The notes under the pieces are model-generated. The model worked only from the letters and a program-made list of their open reading frames with translations, had not been told where the DNA came from and did no database searches. A program made the position numbers and the translations under genes. Of a stretch of DNA of 64,000 nucleotides, positions 1 to 9,853 are shown one piece after another. This stretch comes from Diplocloster modestus. Lineage in GTDB: Bacteria > Bacillota > Clostridia > Lachnospirales > Lachnospiraceae. The stretch covers positions 1-64,000 of the forward strand of contig NZ_JAHQCX010000001.1 in assembly GCF_019042245.1 (NCBI RefSeq), written 5' to 3'. How positions within the stretch are numbered: the first letter of the stretch is position 1; each line of letters begins with the position of its first letter.

Positions 1-168
1 TTCACACGGGCGCCTTATGTGAGGAAGAGGCCCCCAGACACCGCTCTCCCTGGCGGGCGCCCCAAAGGATACGTCCGAACAGAGCGGACGCCTGGCGGGC
101 TGCGCCCTGGTTTTCGGACAGTCTCCCCGGTCCCCTGTCAGGACACTCAGGAATGAACCCGAGGCAGC
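1..168. other. GC-rich stretch, no gene recognised
   Basis: I see no open reading frame, RNA gene or repeat that I can name here. The stretch is clearly richer in G and C than the gene that follows and contains several short self-complementary runs. It may belong to a feature cut by the window edge. Confidence 0.3.
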
Positions 169-1029
169 TCAGACCTGGCAATACGCAGCCGCGTACCAGC
201 CCTCAGGCAGGTTCAGTTCCTGATCCGGGCTTCCCATCACCCAATGGAAATTCCAGGAAATCCCCTGCAAAAATACCTGCGTAAAGTGCAGCATAGCTAT
301 CCCGATGTTTAATTTTTCATCGTTAGCGTTGGTCATGCCATCTTTTTCGACCACGAGGGTAATATGATTTCCGTCTAATATCAGACGGTAAGGCTGCAGA
401 TTCAAAAAGGAAGGGGCAAGACTCGTGGCGTACAGGGCGCGGATCAGAAAATCGTTATTCATGAGTTCTTCGACCGGGAATTTACGTCCCCAGGTTTCCT
501 TGTATACAAGTTCGGAGACATTGATTTTAGGGGCGACATGTCCTTCCCGTACATTGGTATTGATATCTGACTGGGTTTTGATATCCAGCCGGAGCAGTTT
601 CTTTTCCTGCTTCCCGTAACCAAAACCAATCAGTGCGGCTATCTCCATACCGGAAGAGATCTGCAGGGCAGCTTTGGCAGCTTCTTTGTCCAGGATAGTC
701 ACCCAGCAGCTGTCCAGACCTAATTCGGTGATTTTGAGATCCAGTTCTTCACCGATGTAGCCGGCGTTTTCCACGTAGTGTTCTTTGGATTCAGAGAGTA
801 GAACCAGGTAATAGGGCGCGGGAATCAGAGACTCCTGATAGCCGGCAATACCCTCCAGATTGTGGATTGCCTCACCTTCGAGAATCCTGAGAGATGTACC
901 AACAGCCGGGATTAATCCGGAGCAGCCCGCGTAATGGGTCTGTATATCTTCCAGGATATGGGCGGGAACCGCTTTTTCTCGGAATTCCCGGATAGACATT
1001 CTTCTTTCAATCAGATCAAAATAATTCAT
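169..1029 (-). CDS. Nitroreductase-family flavoprotein (TM1586-like)
   Basis: A 286-residue protein with nitroreductase-fold features in two related halves. The N-terminus reads RRMSIREFREKAVP, the usual FMN-phosphate-binding start of the family, and the second half has SLAPSFLNLQPYRL, the matching segment of the duplicated fold. The length and double-half layout fit the TM1586-type nitroreductases rather than the about 200-residue NfsB type. It is a soluble cytoplasmic protein expected to bind FMN and use NAD(P)H; the substrate cannot be predicted. The start is ATG at 1029, preceded on the minus strand by AGGAGG. It is divergent from ftsH and has no operon partner inside the window. Confidence 0.72.
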   Translation of the reverse strand: MNYFDLIERRMSIREFREKAVPAHILEDIQTHYAGCSGLIPAVGTSLRILEGEAIHNLEGIAGYQESLIPAPYYLVLLSESKEHYVENAGYIGEELDLKITELGLDSCWVTILDKEAAKAALQISSGMEIAALIGFGYGKQEKKLLRLDIKTQSDINTNVREGHVAPKINVSELVYKETWGRKFPVEELMNNDFLIRALYATSLAPSFLNLQPYRLILDGNHITLVVEKDGMTNANDEKLNIGIAMLHFTQVFLQGISWNFHWVMGSPDQELNLPEGWYAAAYCQV

Positions 1030-1206
1030 GATAAACCTCCTTTTCTCTGCGCAAAATAATAAGGATGCGTTTTTCTTCCTGCTTTCTATTTTAGCCCAAT
1101 AGGAAGAGAATGTCGACCTATTTCCAGTTTCGGGCGAAACAGGGATCTGAGAAGGTACAGTTTATAAAAACTTTAGAAAACACACGGAAATTTCACAAGG
1201 TATCTA

Positions 1207-1235
1207 TTGATTTATAAAGGAACTAACCATATAAT
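1207..1235 (+). promoter_or_regulatory. Sigma-A-type promoter for ftsH
   Basis: TTGATT (1207-1212), a 17-base spacer and TATAAT (1230-1235) lie 30 bases before the ftsH start codon. This is seen directly; promoter activity is inferred. Confidence 0.65.
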
Positions 1236-1264
1236 AAGAAGTGTTTATTACGAGGAGGAAAAAG

Positions 1265-3286
1265 ATGGAGAATAACAACAATCAAAACCAGAATGGCAAA
1301 GAACCAAAGAATAAGCAGACTCTGGTAATGGTTTTAGTTTGTGTATTGGTAGCGCTCTTGTTAATGAGCGTTTTCAGTAATTTATTTAGCGGCAGCAGTG
1401 CGAAAGAAATCCCTTATAATCAGTTTTTGTCGATGCTGGATGAGGGACAGGTCGCGAAGGTGAAGGTGCAGTCGGATTTAATCACGATCGTTCCGAAAAA
1501 TCAGCCGAACCCGCTGTTTGAAATTACTTATCAGACCAATCGAATGCCGGATGAAAAACTGGTGGACAGACTGGAGCAGGCCGGGGTGGAATACTCGGCG
1601 GAAGCGCCTGATGTGGTGTCTTCTGTAATCTATACGATCTTAAGTTTCGCGATTCCGCTGGCTCTTCTGTGGATCGGTATGAGCTTTATCATGCGCCGGA
1701 TGTCTAAGGGCGGCGGCATGATGGGCGTCGGTAAGAGCAAGGCTAAGGTATATGTACAGAAAGAGACCGGCGTCACGTTCCGGGATGTGGCCGGGGAAGA
1801 TGAGGCCAAGGAATCATTACAGGAGGTTGTGGACTTCCTGCATAATCCGGGCCGGTATACGAAGATCGGGGCGAAGCTTCCGAAGGGAGCCCTGCTGGTG
1901 GGGCCTCCGGGAACCGGTAAGACACTGCTTGCCAAGGCGGTGGCCGGTGAAGCACATGTGCCGTTCTTCTCCCTGTCGGGATCCGATTTTGTGGAGATGT
2001 TTGTAGGTGTCGGTGCTTCCAGAGTCCGGGACCTGTTTGAAGAAGCAAAAAAATCCGCTCCCTGTATTATATTTATCGACGAGATCGATGCGATCGGTAA
2101 GAGCCGTGACAGCCGGTACGGCGGCGGAAATGATGAGCGGGAGCAGACCTTGAATCAGCTGTTGGCGGAGATGGATGGCTTCGACACATCCAAAGGCCTT
2201 CTCATACTGGCGGCCACCAACAGACCGGAAGTTCTGGACCCGGCGTTGCTGCGTCCCGGCCGGTTTGACCGGCGGATTATCGTGGATAAGCCGGATCTGA
2301 AAGGCCGGATCGATATTCTGAAAGTACATTCCAAGGACGTGCTGCTGGATGATTCCGTAGATCTGGATGCCATCGCACTGGCTACATCCGGAGCCGTGGG
2401 TTCCGATCTGGCCAACATGATCAACGAAGCGGCGATCAATGCGGTAAAACATGGCAGGCAGGTTGTGTCCCAGTCTGATATTTTCGAGGCGGTGGAACTG
2501 GTCCTGGTCGGAAAAGAGAAGAAAGACCGGATTATGAGCCGGGAAGAGCGCCGGATCGTATCCTACCATGAAGTCGGGCATGCGCTGGTCAGCGCGCTGC
2601 AGAAGGATTCAGAACCCGTTCAGAAGATTACCATTGTTCCCAGAACCATGGGTGCTCTGGGGTATGTCATGCAAGTTCCTGAGGAAGAGAAGTTCCTGAA
2701 TACGGAGAAAGAACTCCGTGCGATGCTGGTGGGCCTGCTGGCCGGCCGTGCGGCGGAGGAGATCGTATTCGACACAGTAACTACAGGAGCTTCCAACGAT
2801 ATTGAGAAAGCTACCCGTGTGGCCCGTGCAATGGTGACCCAGTATGGTATGTCTAAGAAATTCGGCCTGATGGGATTGGAATCCATAGAGAATCAATATC
2901 TGGACGGACGGACCGTGTTGAACTGCGGAGATGCCACCGCAGCTGAGATTGATAAAGAAGTTATGCAGATGCTGAAGGACTCCTATGAGGAGGCCCGGAA
3001 GCTTTTAGCTGAGAACAGGGAGGTTCTGGATAAGATCGCCGCTTTCCTGATCGAGAAAGAGACCATTACCGGAAAAGAATTCATGAAGATTTTCCGGGAA
3101 GTCAAAGGCCTGCCGGAACCCACGGAAAAGGATACCGCGGAAAAACGGATCATGGACCGCCAGGCGGAGCCGGCCCGGGTCATCGAGCTGGGGGCCGTTC
3201 CTTCACCGCCTTCAGACGGCGGATTAAACGATGCGCAAAGCGCGGGAGTGGTGGAGCAGGAGCAGGAAACAGACCAACAGATTTAG
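1265..3286 (+). CDS. ftsH: ATP-dependent zinc metalloprotease FtsH
   Basis: Membrane-anchored AAA+ protease (673 aa) that degrades misfolded membrane and short-lived cytoplasmic proteins as a hexamer. Two membrane segments (about residues 20-41 and 121-143) flank a small extracytoplasmic domain. The AAA domain has Walker A GPPGTGKT (213-220), Walker B IFIDEID (269-275) and an SRH ending in RPGRFDR. The zinc site HEVGH is at 435-439, with the conserved [11 protein letters not shown] segment supplying the third ligand. I chose ATG 1265 over the upstream GTG 1241 because GAGGAGG lies six bases before it. The C-terminal tail is acidic and poorly conserved, as usual. A terminator follows at 3398. 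Confidence 0.97.
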   Translation: MENNNNQNQNGKEPKNKQTLVMVLVCVLVALLLMSVFSNLFSGSSAKEIPYNQFLSMLDEGQVAKVKVQSDLITIVPKNQPNPLFEITYQTNRMPDEKLVDRLEQAGVEYSAEAPDVVSSVIYTILSFAIPLALLWIGMSFIMRRMSKGGGMMGVGKSKAKVYVQKETGVTFRDVAGEDEAKESLQEVVDFLHNPGRYTKIGAKLPKGALLVGPPGTGKTLLAKAVAGEAHVPFFSLSGSDFVEMFVGVGASRVRDLFEEAKKSAPCIIFIDEIDAIGKSRDSRYGGGNDEREQTLNQLLAEMDGFDTSKGLLILAATNRPEVLDPALLRPGRFDRRIIVDKPDLKGRIDILKVHSKDVLLDDSVDLDAIALATSGAVGSDLANMINEAAINAVKHGRQVVSQSDIFEAVELVLVGKEKKDRIMSREERRIVSYHEVGHALVSALQKDSEPVQKITIVPRTMGALGYVMQVPEEEKFLNTEKELRAMLVGLLAGRAAEEIVFDTVTTGASNDIEKATRVARAMVTQYGMSKKFGLMGLESIENQYLDGRTVLNCGDATAAEIDKEVMQMLKDSYEEARKLLAENREVLDKIAAFLIEKETITGKEFMKIFREVKGLPEPTEKDTAEKRIMDRQAEPARVIELGAVPSPPSDGGLNDAQSAGVVEQEQETDQQI

Positions 3287-3397
3287 AAATGGTATTAAGA
3301 AAAAAATAGTAGCGCTCGAAAATACCTCGCTGACTATTTAAGAATAGCAATGTTTCGAAAAGATGTTCGAAATTTCCTATTGTCAATAATCAGAAAG

Positions 3398-3428
3398 TGC
3401 CTTAGAATAATATTCTAGGGCATTTTTT
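3398..3428 (+). terminator. Rho-independent terminator after ftsH
   Basis: TGCCTTAGAAT pairs with ATTCTAGGGCA and is followed by six T residues. It separates ftsH from uvrC. Confidence 0.8.
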
Positions 3429-3474
3429 ATTTCAATTGTAATAATCATGCGTATGGTATATGAGGTGATAATAG

Positions 3475-5331
3475 ATGTTTGATATCGATGAGGAATTAAA
3501 AAAACTGCCGGGGAAGCCTGGGGTATATATTATGCATGATGATCGGGACGAGATCATCTACGTGGGAAAAGCGATCAGTCTGAAAAACCGGGTGCGCCAG
3601 TATTTTCAAAGCAGCCGGAATAAGGGCGTGAAGATCGAGCAGATGGTCACCCATATTGCCCGGTTCGAATATATTGTCACGGATTCGGAACTGGAGGCTC
3701 TGGTCCTGGAGTGTAATCTGATCAAAGAACACCGTCCGAAATACAATACCATGCTGAAGGATGATAAGACCTATCCTTTTATCAAAGTGACGGTACATGA
3801 AGACTATCCCAGAATCCTGTTTTCCAGGAGTATGAAGAAGGATAAGAATAAGTATTTTGGGCCGTACAGCAGCGCGGGAGCGGTGAAGGATACCATAGAG
3901 CTGATCCGGAAGATCTATAAGATCAGAACCTGCAACCGGAGCCTTCCGCGGGATATCGGGAAGGAGAGACCGTGTCTCTATTACCATATCAAGCAGTGTG
4001 ATGCGCCCTGCCAGGAGTATATCAGCAGGGAGGATTACCGTGCCAATATCGACGAGGCGATCGAATTCCTGAACGGAAACTATGCGCCGGTCTTAAAGCT
4101 GCTGGAGGAACGGATGATGGCAGCCTCAGAGGCCATGGAGTTTGAGCAGGCTATCGAGTACCGCGAACTTTTAAACAGTGTAAAAAAGGTGGCCCAAAAA
4201 CAGAAGATCACCAATAGCGTAGGAGAGGAAAAGGATATTATCGCGCTGGCAATCGACGAGCGGGATGCAGTGGCACAGGTGTTTTTTGTCCGGGAAGGAA
4301 AGCTGATCGGCAGGGACCACTTTTATCTGACGGTGGCAGTTTCCGACACAAGGGCGCAGGTTTTGAGCAGTTTCCTGAAACAGTTTTATGCCGGAACCCC
4401 TTTTGTCCCAAAGGAACTGATGATCCAGGATGAGATCGAGGACGCCGCCATCATTGAAGAATGGCTGTCGGGTAAGAAAGGGCAGCGGGTACATATCCGG
4501 GTGCCGAAAAAAGGAACAAAGGAAAAGATGGTGGAGCTGGCCGCTCAGAATGCGCAGCTGGTTTTGAGCCAGGACCGGGAGCGGATCAAGCGGGAAGAAG
4601 GGCGTACCATCGGTGCGCTAAAAGAGGTGGCCGGCTGGCTGGGACTAAGAGATGTGGTTCGGATCGAGGCTTTCGATATTTCCAATATCAGCGGCTATGA
4701 TTCTGTGGGTTCCATGATCGTCTATGAAAAAGGCAAACCGAAGCGCAGCGATTACCGAAAATTTAAGATCAAATGGGTGAAGGGCGCGGATGATTATTCC
4801 AGTATGGCGGAGGTGCTGACCAGACGTTTTACCCATGGCCTGGAAGAAGAGCGGGAACTGCAGGAGAAGAACCTGGCCAGTGAACTGGGGAGTTTTACCA
4901 AATTCCCGGACCTGATCATGATGGACGGCGGAAAGGGCCAGGTAAATGTGGCGAAACAGGTATTAAGCGAGCTGAATCTCGATATTCCTGTCTGCGGCAT
5001 GGTAAAAGATGATAATCACCGGACCAGAGGGTTATACTATGAAAATGTGGAAATACCCATCGACCGCTCTTCCGAGGGATTCCGGCTGATTACCAGGATA
5101 CAGGATGAGGCGCACCGTTTTGCCATCGAATATCACCGGATGCTGCGGAGCAAAGGGCAGGTTCATTCGATTCTGGACGATATCGAGGGGATCGGGCCGG
5201 CCAGGAGGAAAGCACTGATGAAACATTATCAGTCACTGGATGAGATCAAAGCCGCAGAACCGGATGATCTGGCCAAAGTTCCGTCGATGAATGAGGCGGC
5301 GGCCCGGAAAGTGTACGAGTTTTTTCATTGA
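3475..5331 (+). CDS. uvrC: Excinuclease ABC subunit C
   Basis: UvrC (618 aa) makes the dual incisions in UvrABC nucleotide excision repair. The N-terminal GIY-YIG nuclease begins with [18 protein letters not shown] (about residues 16-33). The UVR motif that contacts UvrB is near [13 protein letters not shown] (about 222-234). The RNase H-like C-terminal nuclease includes [10 protein letters not shown] and DGGKGQ. A tandem helix-hairpin-helix ([13 protein letters not shown], then [12 protein letters not shown]) closes the protein. The length is normal for the family. The next gene, hprK, follows after a short gap on the same strand, an order common in Clostridiales. Confidence 0.97.
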   Translation: MFDIDEELKKLPGKPGVYIMHDDRDEIIYVGKAISLKNRVRQYFQSSRNKGVKIEQMVTHIARFEYIVTDSELEALVLECNLIKEHRPKYNTMLKDDKTYPFIKVTVHEDYPRILFSRSMKKDKNKYFGPYSSAGAVKDTIELIRKIYKIRTCNRSLPRDIGKERPCLYYHIKQCDAPCQEYISREDYRANIDEAIEFLNGNYAPVLKLLEERMMAASEAMEFEQAIEYRELLNSVKKVAQKQKITNSVGEEKDIIALAIDERDAVAQVFFVREGKLIGRDHFYLTVAVSDTRAQVLSSFLKQFYAGTPFVPKELMIQDEIEDAAIIEEWLSGKKGQRVHIRVPKKGTKEKMVELAAQNAQLVLSQDRERIKREEGRTIGALKEVAGWLGLRDVVRIEAFDISNISGYDSVGSMIVYEKGKPKRSDYRKFKIKWVKGADDYSSMAEVLTRRFTHGLEEERELQEKNLASELGSFTKFPDLIMMDGGKGQVNVAKQVLSELNLDIPVCGMVKDDNHRTRGLYYENVEIPIDRSSEGFRLITRIQDEAHRFAIEYHRMLRSKGQVHSILDDIEGIGPARRKALMKHYQSLDEIKAAEPDDLAKVPSMNEAAARKVYEFFH

Positions 5332-5397
5332 TGTTCCAAAGTTGCTATGCTAGAATGATAGATAGTAGTGAATACTGATAAAAAAGGAGCGTCTGCT

Positions 5398-6330
5398 ATG
5401 CACAGTGTAAAGCTTACAAAACTGGTAGAGAAAATGAACCTGAAGAACATGACGCCGGATATCGATATGACAGAAATCAAGGTTCATCAACCGGATATCA
5501 ACCGCCCGGCCCTGCAGCTGACCGGGTATTTTGACCATTTCGATTCCGAACGGGTACAGATCATTGGGTATGTGGAATATACCTATCTGCTGTCTCTTAA
5601 GACAGAGCGAAAGAAAGAGGTGTACCGCAAACTGTTATCCGCGCAGATTCCATGCGTTGTATTCTGCCGGGAACTGCCGCCTGACCAGGAGATTCTGGAT
5701 GCGGCAAATGAACTGGGAATTCCCATTTTTATGACGGAAAAGTCCACGTCCTCCTTTATGGCTGAGGTAATCCGCTGGCTGAACGTAGAGCTGGCGCCCA
5801 TGATTTCCATTCATGGCGTGCTTGTGGATGTATACGGCGAAGGTGTGCTGATCATGGGCGAAAGCGGGATCGGAAAAAGTGAAGCCGCTCTGGAATTGAT
5901 CAAACGGGGCCACCGCCTGGTGACCGACGATGTGGTGGAGATCCGGAAAGTAAGCGATGAGACACTGATTGGCACGGCTCCGGACATTACCAGGCATTTT
6001 ATAGAACTGCGGGGAATCGGCATCATTGATGTCAAGACCCTGTTCGGTGTGGAGAGCGTCAAGGAAACCCAGTCTATCGATCTGGTAATCAAACTGGAAG
6101 AGTGGGAGAAGGATAAAGAATACGACCGTCTGGGACTGGAAGAGGAATACACGGAGTTCCTGGGAAATAAGGTAGTCTGTCATTCCCTGCCCATTCGTCC
6201 CGGACGGAATTTGGCCATTATCGTCGAGTCTGCGGCGGTAAACCACCGTCAGAAAAAGATGGGTTATAATGCCGCTCAGGAGCTGTACAAGCGGGTACAG
6301 AAGAGCCTGGCAAAAAACAGCGAAAAATAA
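5398..6330 (+). CDS. hprK: HPr kinase/phosphorylase
   Basis: A 310-residue bifunctional enzyme that phosphorylates and dephosphorylates HPr on Ser46, the central signal of carbon catabolite control in Firmicutes. The P-loop GESGIGKS (154-161) is followed by the family signature around LVTDDVVEI. The capping segment IELRGIGIIDV and the C-terminal SLPIRPGRN motif are intact. ATG 5398 is chosen because AAGGAG precedes it; an in-frame GTG at 5368 would add ten residues without a good ribosome site. The following ROK glucokinase makes a small carbon-control cluster. Confidence 0.96.
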   Translation: MHSVKLTKLVEKMNLKNMTPDIDMTEIKVHQPDINRPALQLTGYFDHFDSERVQIIGYVEYTYLLSLKTERKKEVYRKLLSAQIPCVVFCRELPPDQEILDAANELGIPIFMTEKSTSSFMAEVIRWLNVELAPMISIHGVLVDVYGEGVLIMGESGIGKSEAALELIKRGHRLVTDDVVEIRKVSDETLIGTAPDITRHFIELRGIGIIDVKTLFGVESVKETQSIDLVIKLEEWEKDKEYDRLGLEEEYTEFLGNKVVCHSLPIRPGRNLAIIVESAAVNHRQKKMGYNAAQELYKRVQKSLAKNSEK

Positions 6331-6364
6331 AAGAATAGTGATGAATGGTAAAAGGAGAAAAGAG

Positions 6365-7309
6365 ATGTTTTGTTTCGGAGTAGATATAGGCGGCACCACA
6401 ATTAAGCTGGGATTATTTGACCTTCAGGGGGATGTGTTGGACAAGTGGGAAATCCCCACCCGGAAAGAGGACGAAGGGAAAAACATCCTGCCTGATGCGG
6501 CAAGAGCCGTGCTGAGCAAAATGAACGAAAGATCCCTTTCAAAAGAAGACGTCGCTGGCATCGGAGTCGGCGTTCCTGGTCCTGTGAAAGAGGACGGAAC
6601 CGTGGAAACAGCGGTAAACCTCGGATGGGACTATATGGATGTACAGGGTACCATGCAAAAAGAAACCGGACTTCCGGTGAAGGTAAGCAATGACGCCAAT
6701 GTGGCCGCACTTGGGGAAGCCTGGGTCGGCGGGGCGAAAGGATGTAAAGATGTCATTCTGGCAACCCTGGGAACCGGAGTGGGCGGCGGGTTGATCACCA
6801 ACGGAAAAATTATAACGGGGGCACATGGGGCTGGAGGAGAGATCGGGCATATGCATCTGATCGATGATTTCCCTCATGCCTGCAATTGCGGGAATTATGG
6901 ATGTCTGGAGCAGGTTGCCTCAGCGACCGGAATTACCTATCTGGCCGAGAAAGCTCTGGCAGACAGCCAGGAGGCTTCTGTGCTGCGGGACAGAAAAGTG
7001 TCGGCGAAAGCTGTGTTTGATGCAGTGAAAGAAAATGACGCGCTGGCTATTGCGACTGCGGAGCAGTTTGGAAAATATCTGGGAAAAGCGCTGGCTATGA
7101 TTGCGGCTGTGACAGACCCGGAAGTGATCGTAATCGGTGGTGGTGTATCAAAGGCCGGAACGGTACTGCTGGATTTTGTGGAAAAGAATTTTCAGGTTTA
7201 TGCGTTTAGTTCCTGCCGTAAAGCTACCTTTGCATTGGCGGAATTAGGGAATGATGCGGGCATTTTCGGAGCGGCAAAAATGGCGTTGGATACTTATGCA
7301 TCCAAATAG
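6365..7309 (+). CDS. ROK-family glucokinase
   Basis: A 314-residue ROK sugar kinase, most likely the glucokinase that makes glucose-6-phosphate in the cytoplasm. The ATP phosphate loop DIGGTTIKLGLF starts the protein. The ROK zinc site is recognisable in EIGHMHLID followed by CNCGNYGCLE, and LGTGVGGGLI is the second phosphate-binding loop. I chose ATG 6365, which follows AAAGGAGAAAAG; the frame is open for about 30 codons upstream, but that part overlaps hprK and is not conserved-looking. It lies 34 bases after hprK and is probably co-transcribed. Confidence 0.92.
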   Translation: MFCFGVDIGGTTIKLGLFDLQGDVLDKWEIPTRKEDEGKNILPDAARAVLSKMNERSLSKEDVAGIGVGVPGPVKEDGTVETAVNLGWDYMDVQGTMQKETGLPVKVSNDANVAALGEAWVGGAKGCKDVILATLGTGVGGGLITNGKIITGAHGAGGEIGHMHLIDDFPHACNCGNYGCLEQVASATGITYLAEKALADSQEASVLRDRKVSAKAVFDAVKENDALAIATAEQFGKYLGKALAMIAAVTDPEVIVIGGGVSKAGTVLLDFVEKNFQVYAFSSCRKATFALAELGNDAGIFGAAKMALDTYASK

Positions 7310-7447
7310 CGGTAATCTGCAGCGCTGTTCAGATAGAGCGGCTAATTTAGTTGAGAATTTAAAACGGTATCATATTAGGTTCGTTAGGTCTATATGTTTG
7401 ATTTCACAGATGAGGAAATGAAGGAAATAAATCAGGAGATGATGGCA

Positions 7448-8242
7448 ATGAAGTTAGGATTTATCGGATGTGGAAATATGGCCTCCGCTATTATGGGAGG
7501 AGTGATCCGCAACGGAATTTTCCGGCCGGAAGAGATGATTGGCGCGGATTCCTATAAGACAGCCCTGGATAAGGTTTCGGAGACATTGGGCATTCAGGTA
7601 ACTACAGATAACCGCAGGGTGGCGGAGGAATGCGAGGTACTGGTGCTCTCGGTGAAACCGCAGTTCTATGAGGAAGTGATAGCCCAGATCCGAAGCGCTG
7701 TGGATGAGAATAAAATTATTATTACCATAGCGCCCGGGAAAACACTGGAATGGCTGGGGCAGAAATTCGAAAAACCGGTGAAGATCGTCCGGACGATGCC
7801 GAATACACCTGCCTTAGTAGGAGAGGGAATCACTGCCGCCTGCGCGAATGTCCAGGTGTCGGAGGAAGAATTAGCGTATGTGTGCTCGATTCTCAGGGGC
7901 TTCGGGGAAGTGGAAGTGATTCCGGAACACCTGATGGACGTGGTTGTATCTGTCAGCGGAAGTTCTCCGGCTTATGTTTTTATGATGATTGAGGCGATGG
8001 CGGACGCTGCCGTCGCGGATGGTATGGCGAGAGCCCAGGCCTATCGCTTCGCGTCCCAGGCCGTTCTGGGAAGCGCGAAAATGGTTCTGGAAACCGGAAA
8101 GCATCCCGGTGAGCTGAAGGACATGGTGTGCTCGCCGGGTGGAACCACGATAGAGGCTGTCCGGGTTCTGGAGGAGAAAGGATTCCGGAGCAGCCTGTTC
8201 GAAGCCATGAAAGCCTGTGCCAAAAAAGCGCGGGAAATGTAA
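7448..8242 (+). CDS. proC: Pyrroline-5-carboxylate reductase
   Basis: ProC (264 aa) makes L-proline from pyrroline-5-carboxylate with NAD(P)H. The Rossmann start MKLGFIGCGNMASAIMGG, the VKPQ segment, the MPNTPALVGEG loop and the C-terminal PGGTTIEAV signature are all present. I prefer ATG 7448, nine bases after GGAG. The open frame runs upstream to 7394 with MFDFTDEEMKEI, which resembles the C-terminal tail of aldo/keto reductases more than any ProC extension (see findings). The gene ends just before the long inverted repeat at 8254. Confidence 0.93.
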   Translation: MKLGFIGCGNMASAIMGGVIRNGIFRPEEMIGADSYKTALDKVSETLGIQVTTDNRRVAEECEVLVLSVKPQFYEEVIAQIRSAVDENKIIITIAPGKTLEWLGQKFEKPVKIVRTMPNTPALVGEGITAACANVQVSEEELAYVCSILRGFGEVEVIPEHLMDVVVSVSGSSPAYVFMMIEAMADAAVADGMARAQAYRFASQAVLGSAKMVLETGKHPGELKDMVCSPGGTTIEAVRVLEEKGFRSSLFEAMKACAKKAREM

Positions 8243-8253
8243 AACATTTTTGA

Positions 8254-8421
8254 GAGGGGACTGGCTCCTTTCGGTTGTAAAGTCAGAGTGTAAGTAACTA
8301 TGCAGAGAAAGGTGCCTGTCCCCGGATGTGGGTCTATTCAAATCGACATCCGGGGACAGGCACCTTTCTCTGCGTAGTTATTTATACTCTGACTTTACTG
8401 CCGAAAGGAGCCAGTCCCCTC
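8254..8421. repeat. Giant inverted repeat, REPIN/MITE-like
   Basis: Two 76-base arms (8254-8329 and 8346-8421) are reverse complements at 71 of 76 positions, around a 16-base loop. Each arm also has complementary ends: GGGGACTGGCTCCTTTC at the outer end and GAAAGGTGCCTGTCCCC near the inner end, matching at 15 of 17 positions. The element fills the gap between the convergent genes proC and the histidine kinase. The five differences are all G/A, T/C or A/T changes, so several still allow G:U pairing as RNA. It could act as a bidirectional terminator, but I see no long T-run, so I call it a repeat element. Confidence 0.9.
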
Positions 8422-8425
8422 CCAT

Positions 8426-9853
8426 TTATTCTATATCCGCTGACTTTATATTCTTGGATCTAGGCAATGAGAATATAAATTCTGTCCCCACGCCTTCCGT
8501 GCTGATCACGTTGATATTTTCTTTGTGGGCCTGTATGATCTCTTTCGTAATCGAGAGTCCCAAACCAGTCCCCTTCTTATCTTTTCCCCTGGAAAGATCG
8601 GTCTTATAAAAGCGTTCCCAAACCTTTTTCACACTCTCCTTTGGAATACCGATCCCGGTATCCTTTACGGAGACGAATACTTTTTCGTGCTTTTCGGTGG
8701 TCTCCACATAGATGACCGAATCCGGATTGCTGAACTTGATGGCGTTGTCGATCAGATTGTAGAGCACCTGCTGTATTTTCCCCATATCAGCGGAAACATA
8801 GAGGACCTTTGCGGAAAAAATCAGCTCTATGGATATGCGCCTGGTAGTACAGGTTCCCTCAAAGGTAGCCGCCGTCTTTTTGATAATACTGTTGATATCA
8901 AAATCCGTGATATCCAGCAGCGTCCCCCTGCGGTCAAAATCATTCAGCGTGAGCAGGCCGCTGGTCAGCTTATTCAGACGCTCCGTTTCAAAGAGTACGA
9001 TATTCAGATATTTTTCCTGCATCTCCGGAGGGATCGTGCCGTCCAGGATCGCTTCCACATATCCCTTGATCGAAGTCAGGGGAGAACGGAAATCGTGAGA
9101 GATATTGGACACGAATTTTTTCTGATACTCCTCCATCTTAGACAGCTCGGTGGACATATAGTTCAGCGTCGCCGAGAGCCGGCCCATCTCATCATCGGTG
9201 GTCACAGGCAGCTCATATTTCAGATTTCCGGCCGCATACTGGTTGGCGGCGAAGGTGATCCGCTTTAACGGTTTGGACACCAGGAACGTAAACGCAGCCA
9301 GAATCAGCAGGGACAAGAGGAAAATGCCGATTAGGGTGATATAGGAAACGTTCAGCAGCTGGTCCCTTTCCTGGCTGATCGCGCTGACCGGATAATGAAT
9401 CAGCACATACCCTCTGGTTTTGAGATTGAGGGTGATCGGTGAGATGACGCTTAATACTTCCTCCTGATAACAGTCATAAAAATTACTGATACAATAATAC
9501 TGATTGCCGGTAAAAGTAGGATCGAAGTCCTCGATTACCTTCGGACTCTCCAGATTCACCTTTTCCCGGGAATTCAACAGAATCGTGCCGTCCGTGTCAA
9601 TGATCCAGACCGGAGCGGACACATAGGTATCCACCGCTTTTAACTGGGTCTGCAGTTCATCCAGGGACAGCGCCTCCGTGTAATAGTTCTTGGCATAGGT
9701 GGAAGCGACAAAGATGGCCTCCCGGTATAAATTATCGGCTTTTTCTTCTTCCAGCTGGTTCAGGGTCAGAGACGAAGTCAGCGTGGCGATAAGAAAAAAA
9801 CTCAGAAAGCCAAAAATCACATACGCGATAATAAATTTGGCATAGAGCTTCAT
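8426..9853 (-). CDS. Sensor histidine kinase (two-component)
   Basis: A 475-residue membrane histidine kinase. TM1 spans about residues 7-29 and TM2 about 173-193, bounding an extracellular sensor of about 140 residues. A HAMP domain follows, then the dimerisation/phosphoacceptor box ISHDFRSPL. The ATPase domain has the N box LIDNAIKFSNP, G1 DTGIGIP, F box VWERFYK and G2 KGTGLGLSI. It overlaps the response regulator start by 4 bases, so the two are translationally coupled. The layout resembles PhoR/VanS-type kinases, but the stimulus cannot be read from the sequence. Confidence 0.92.
   Translation of the reverse strand: MKLYAKFIIAYVIFGFLSFFLIATLTSSLTLNQLEEEKADNLYREAIFVASTYAKNYYTEALSLDELQTQLKAVDTYVSAPVWIIDTDGTILLNSREKVNLESPKVIEDFDPTFTGNQYYCISNFYDCYQEEVLSVISPITLNLKTRGYVLIHYPVSAISQERDQLLNVSYITLIGIFLLSLLILAAFTFLVSKPLKRITFAANQYAAGNLKYELPVTTDDEMGRLSATLNYMSTELSKMEEYQKKFVSNISHDFRSPLTSIKGYVEAILDGTIPPEMQEKYLNIVLFETERLNKLTSGLLTLNDFDRRGTLLDITDFDINSIIKKTAATFEGTCTTRRISIELIFSAKVLYVSADMGKIQQVLYNLIDNAIKFSNPDSVIYVETTEKHEKVFVSVKDTGIGIPKESVKKVWERFYKTDLSRGKDKKGTGLGLSITKEIIQAHKENINVISTEGVGTEFIFSLPRSKNIKSADIE

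Noticed and set aside
1817-2581. 254-residue minus-strand frame
   Set aside because: Antisense to the conserved ftsH AAA domain with no recognisable protein pattern.
8254-8421. Simple bidirectional terminator
   Set aside because: The arms are far longer than any terminator and lack T-runs at either side; a repeat element explains it better, though it may still stop transcription.
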